Positions 40,616 to 40,634 of a stretch of 40,634 nt of DNA are shown one piece after another (positions within the stretch are counted from its first letter, which is position 1; each line of letters starts with the position of its first letter). The position numbers and the translations under genes are program-made. Under the pieces are notes generated by a model, which saw only the letters and a list, made by a program, of their open reading frames with translations, was not told the DNA's origin and searched no databases. The stretch is from Trichosphaerium sp. ATCC 40318 (Eukaryota > Discosea > Flabellinia > Trichosidae). The DNA is taken from the NCBI GenBank assembly GCA_038496445.1, contig JALMLS010000090.1:1-40634 (forward strand). Direction: 5' to 3'.

Positions 40616-40634
40616 TCTGTTTTGATTTGTTATT

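Noticed and set aside
1-40634. CRISPR arrays, bacterial operons, Shine-Dalgarno sites
   Set aside because: None seen; the spliced genes and eukaryotic families make them inapplicable.

Overview
The window is nuclear DNA from a compact, AT-rich eukaryotic genome. Most genes are split by GT-AG introns, many only about 40 to 130 bp long, and intergenic spaces are a few hundred bp. Eukaryote-only families are present (NAA50, ARF, F-box, AGC-kinase fold, SPRY, SAM domain), along with a LINE retrotransposon and a hAT DNA transposon. There is no operon structure, CRISPR array or recognisable tRNA or rRNA gene. A unicellular eukaryote (protist or alga-like) is my guess; I cannot place it further from sequence alone.

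Layout. 1-1272: 3' part of a leucine-rich-repeat gene with 18 near-identical units. 1568-3555: decayed eIF4A-type DEAD-box helicase. 4092-5430 (-): F-box gene. 5882-6142: small membrane protein. 6523-9030: hAT transposon with perfect 8-bp target duplications, sitting inside a small minus-strand reading frame that closes up in frame if the element is removed. 9283-9708: secreted protein. 9999-11951 (-): organelle-type threonyl-tRNA synthetase. 12077-19030 (-): full-length LINE with two ORFs, a CAA-repeat tail and 15-bp target duplications. 19135-21220: SAM domain fused to a histidine phosphatase. 21372-22605 (-): F-box gene. 22840-24033: ARF GTPase lacking its switch II motif. 24122-24300: scrambled relic of the LRR family. 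24999-30660: orphan secreted proteins, a SPRY gene (28254-29647, -) and hypothetical reading frames. 30920-32530 (-): F-box fused to an AGC-type pseudokinase. 32763-33609: Nudix hydrolase. 33825-34723: NAA50. 35036-36016: small membrane and secreted proteins. 36577-37366 (-): protein with YwqK/MORN-like repeats. 37960-39493 (-): multi-pass membrane protein. 39547-40615 (-): von Willebrand D-like domain protein.

Themes. (1) Ubiquitin-type substrate recognition is rich here: three F-box genes plus an LRR array. (2) Pseudo-enzymes recur: a helicase without Walker A or DEAD motifs, an ARF without its DxGGQ motif, and a kinase fold without HRD or DFG, the last fused to an F-box. (3) Two complete mobile elements with intact target duplications indicate recent transposition. 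(4) Palindromic CACGTG sites are far more common than base composition predicts, often between genes. (5) Several genes need single-base shifts to stay open; decay and residual assembly indels must be separated before any of them is called dead. All exon boundaries come from reading splice signals and phases by eye and are approximate.
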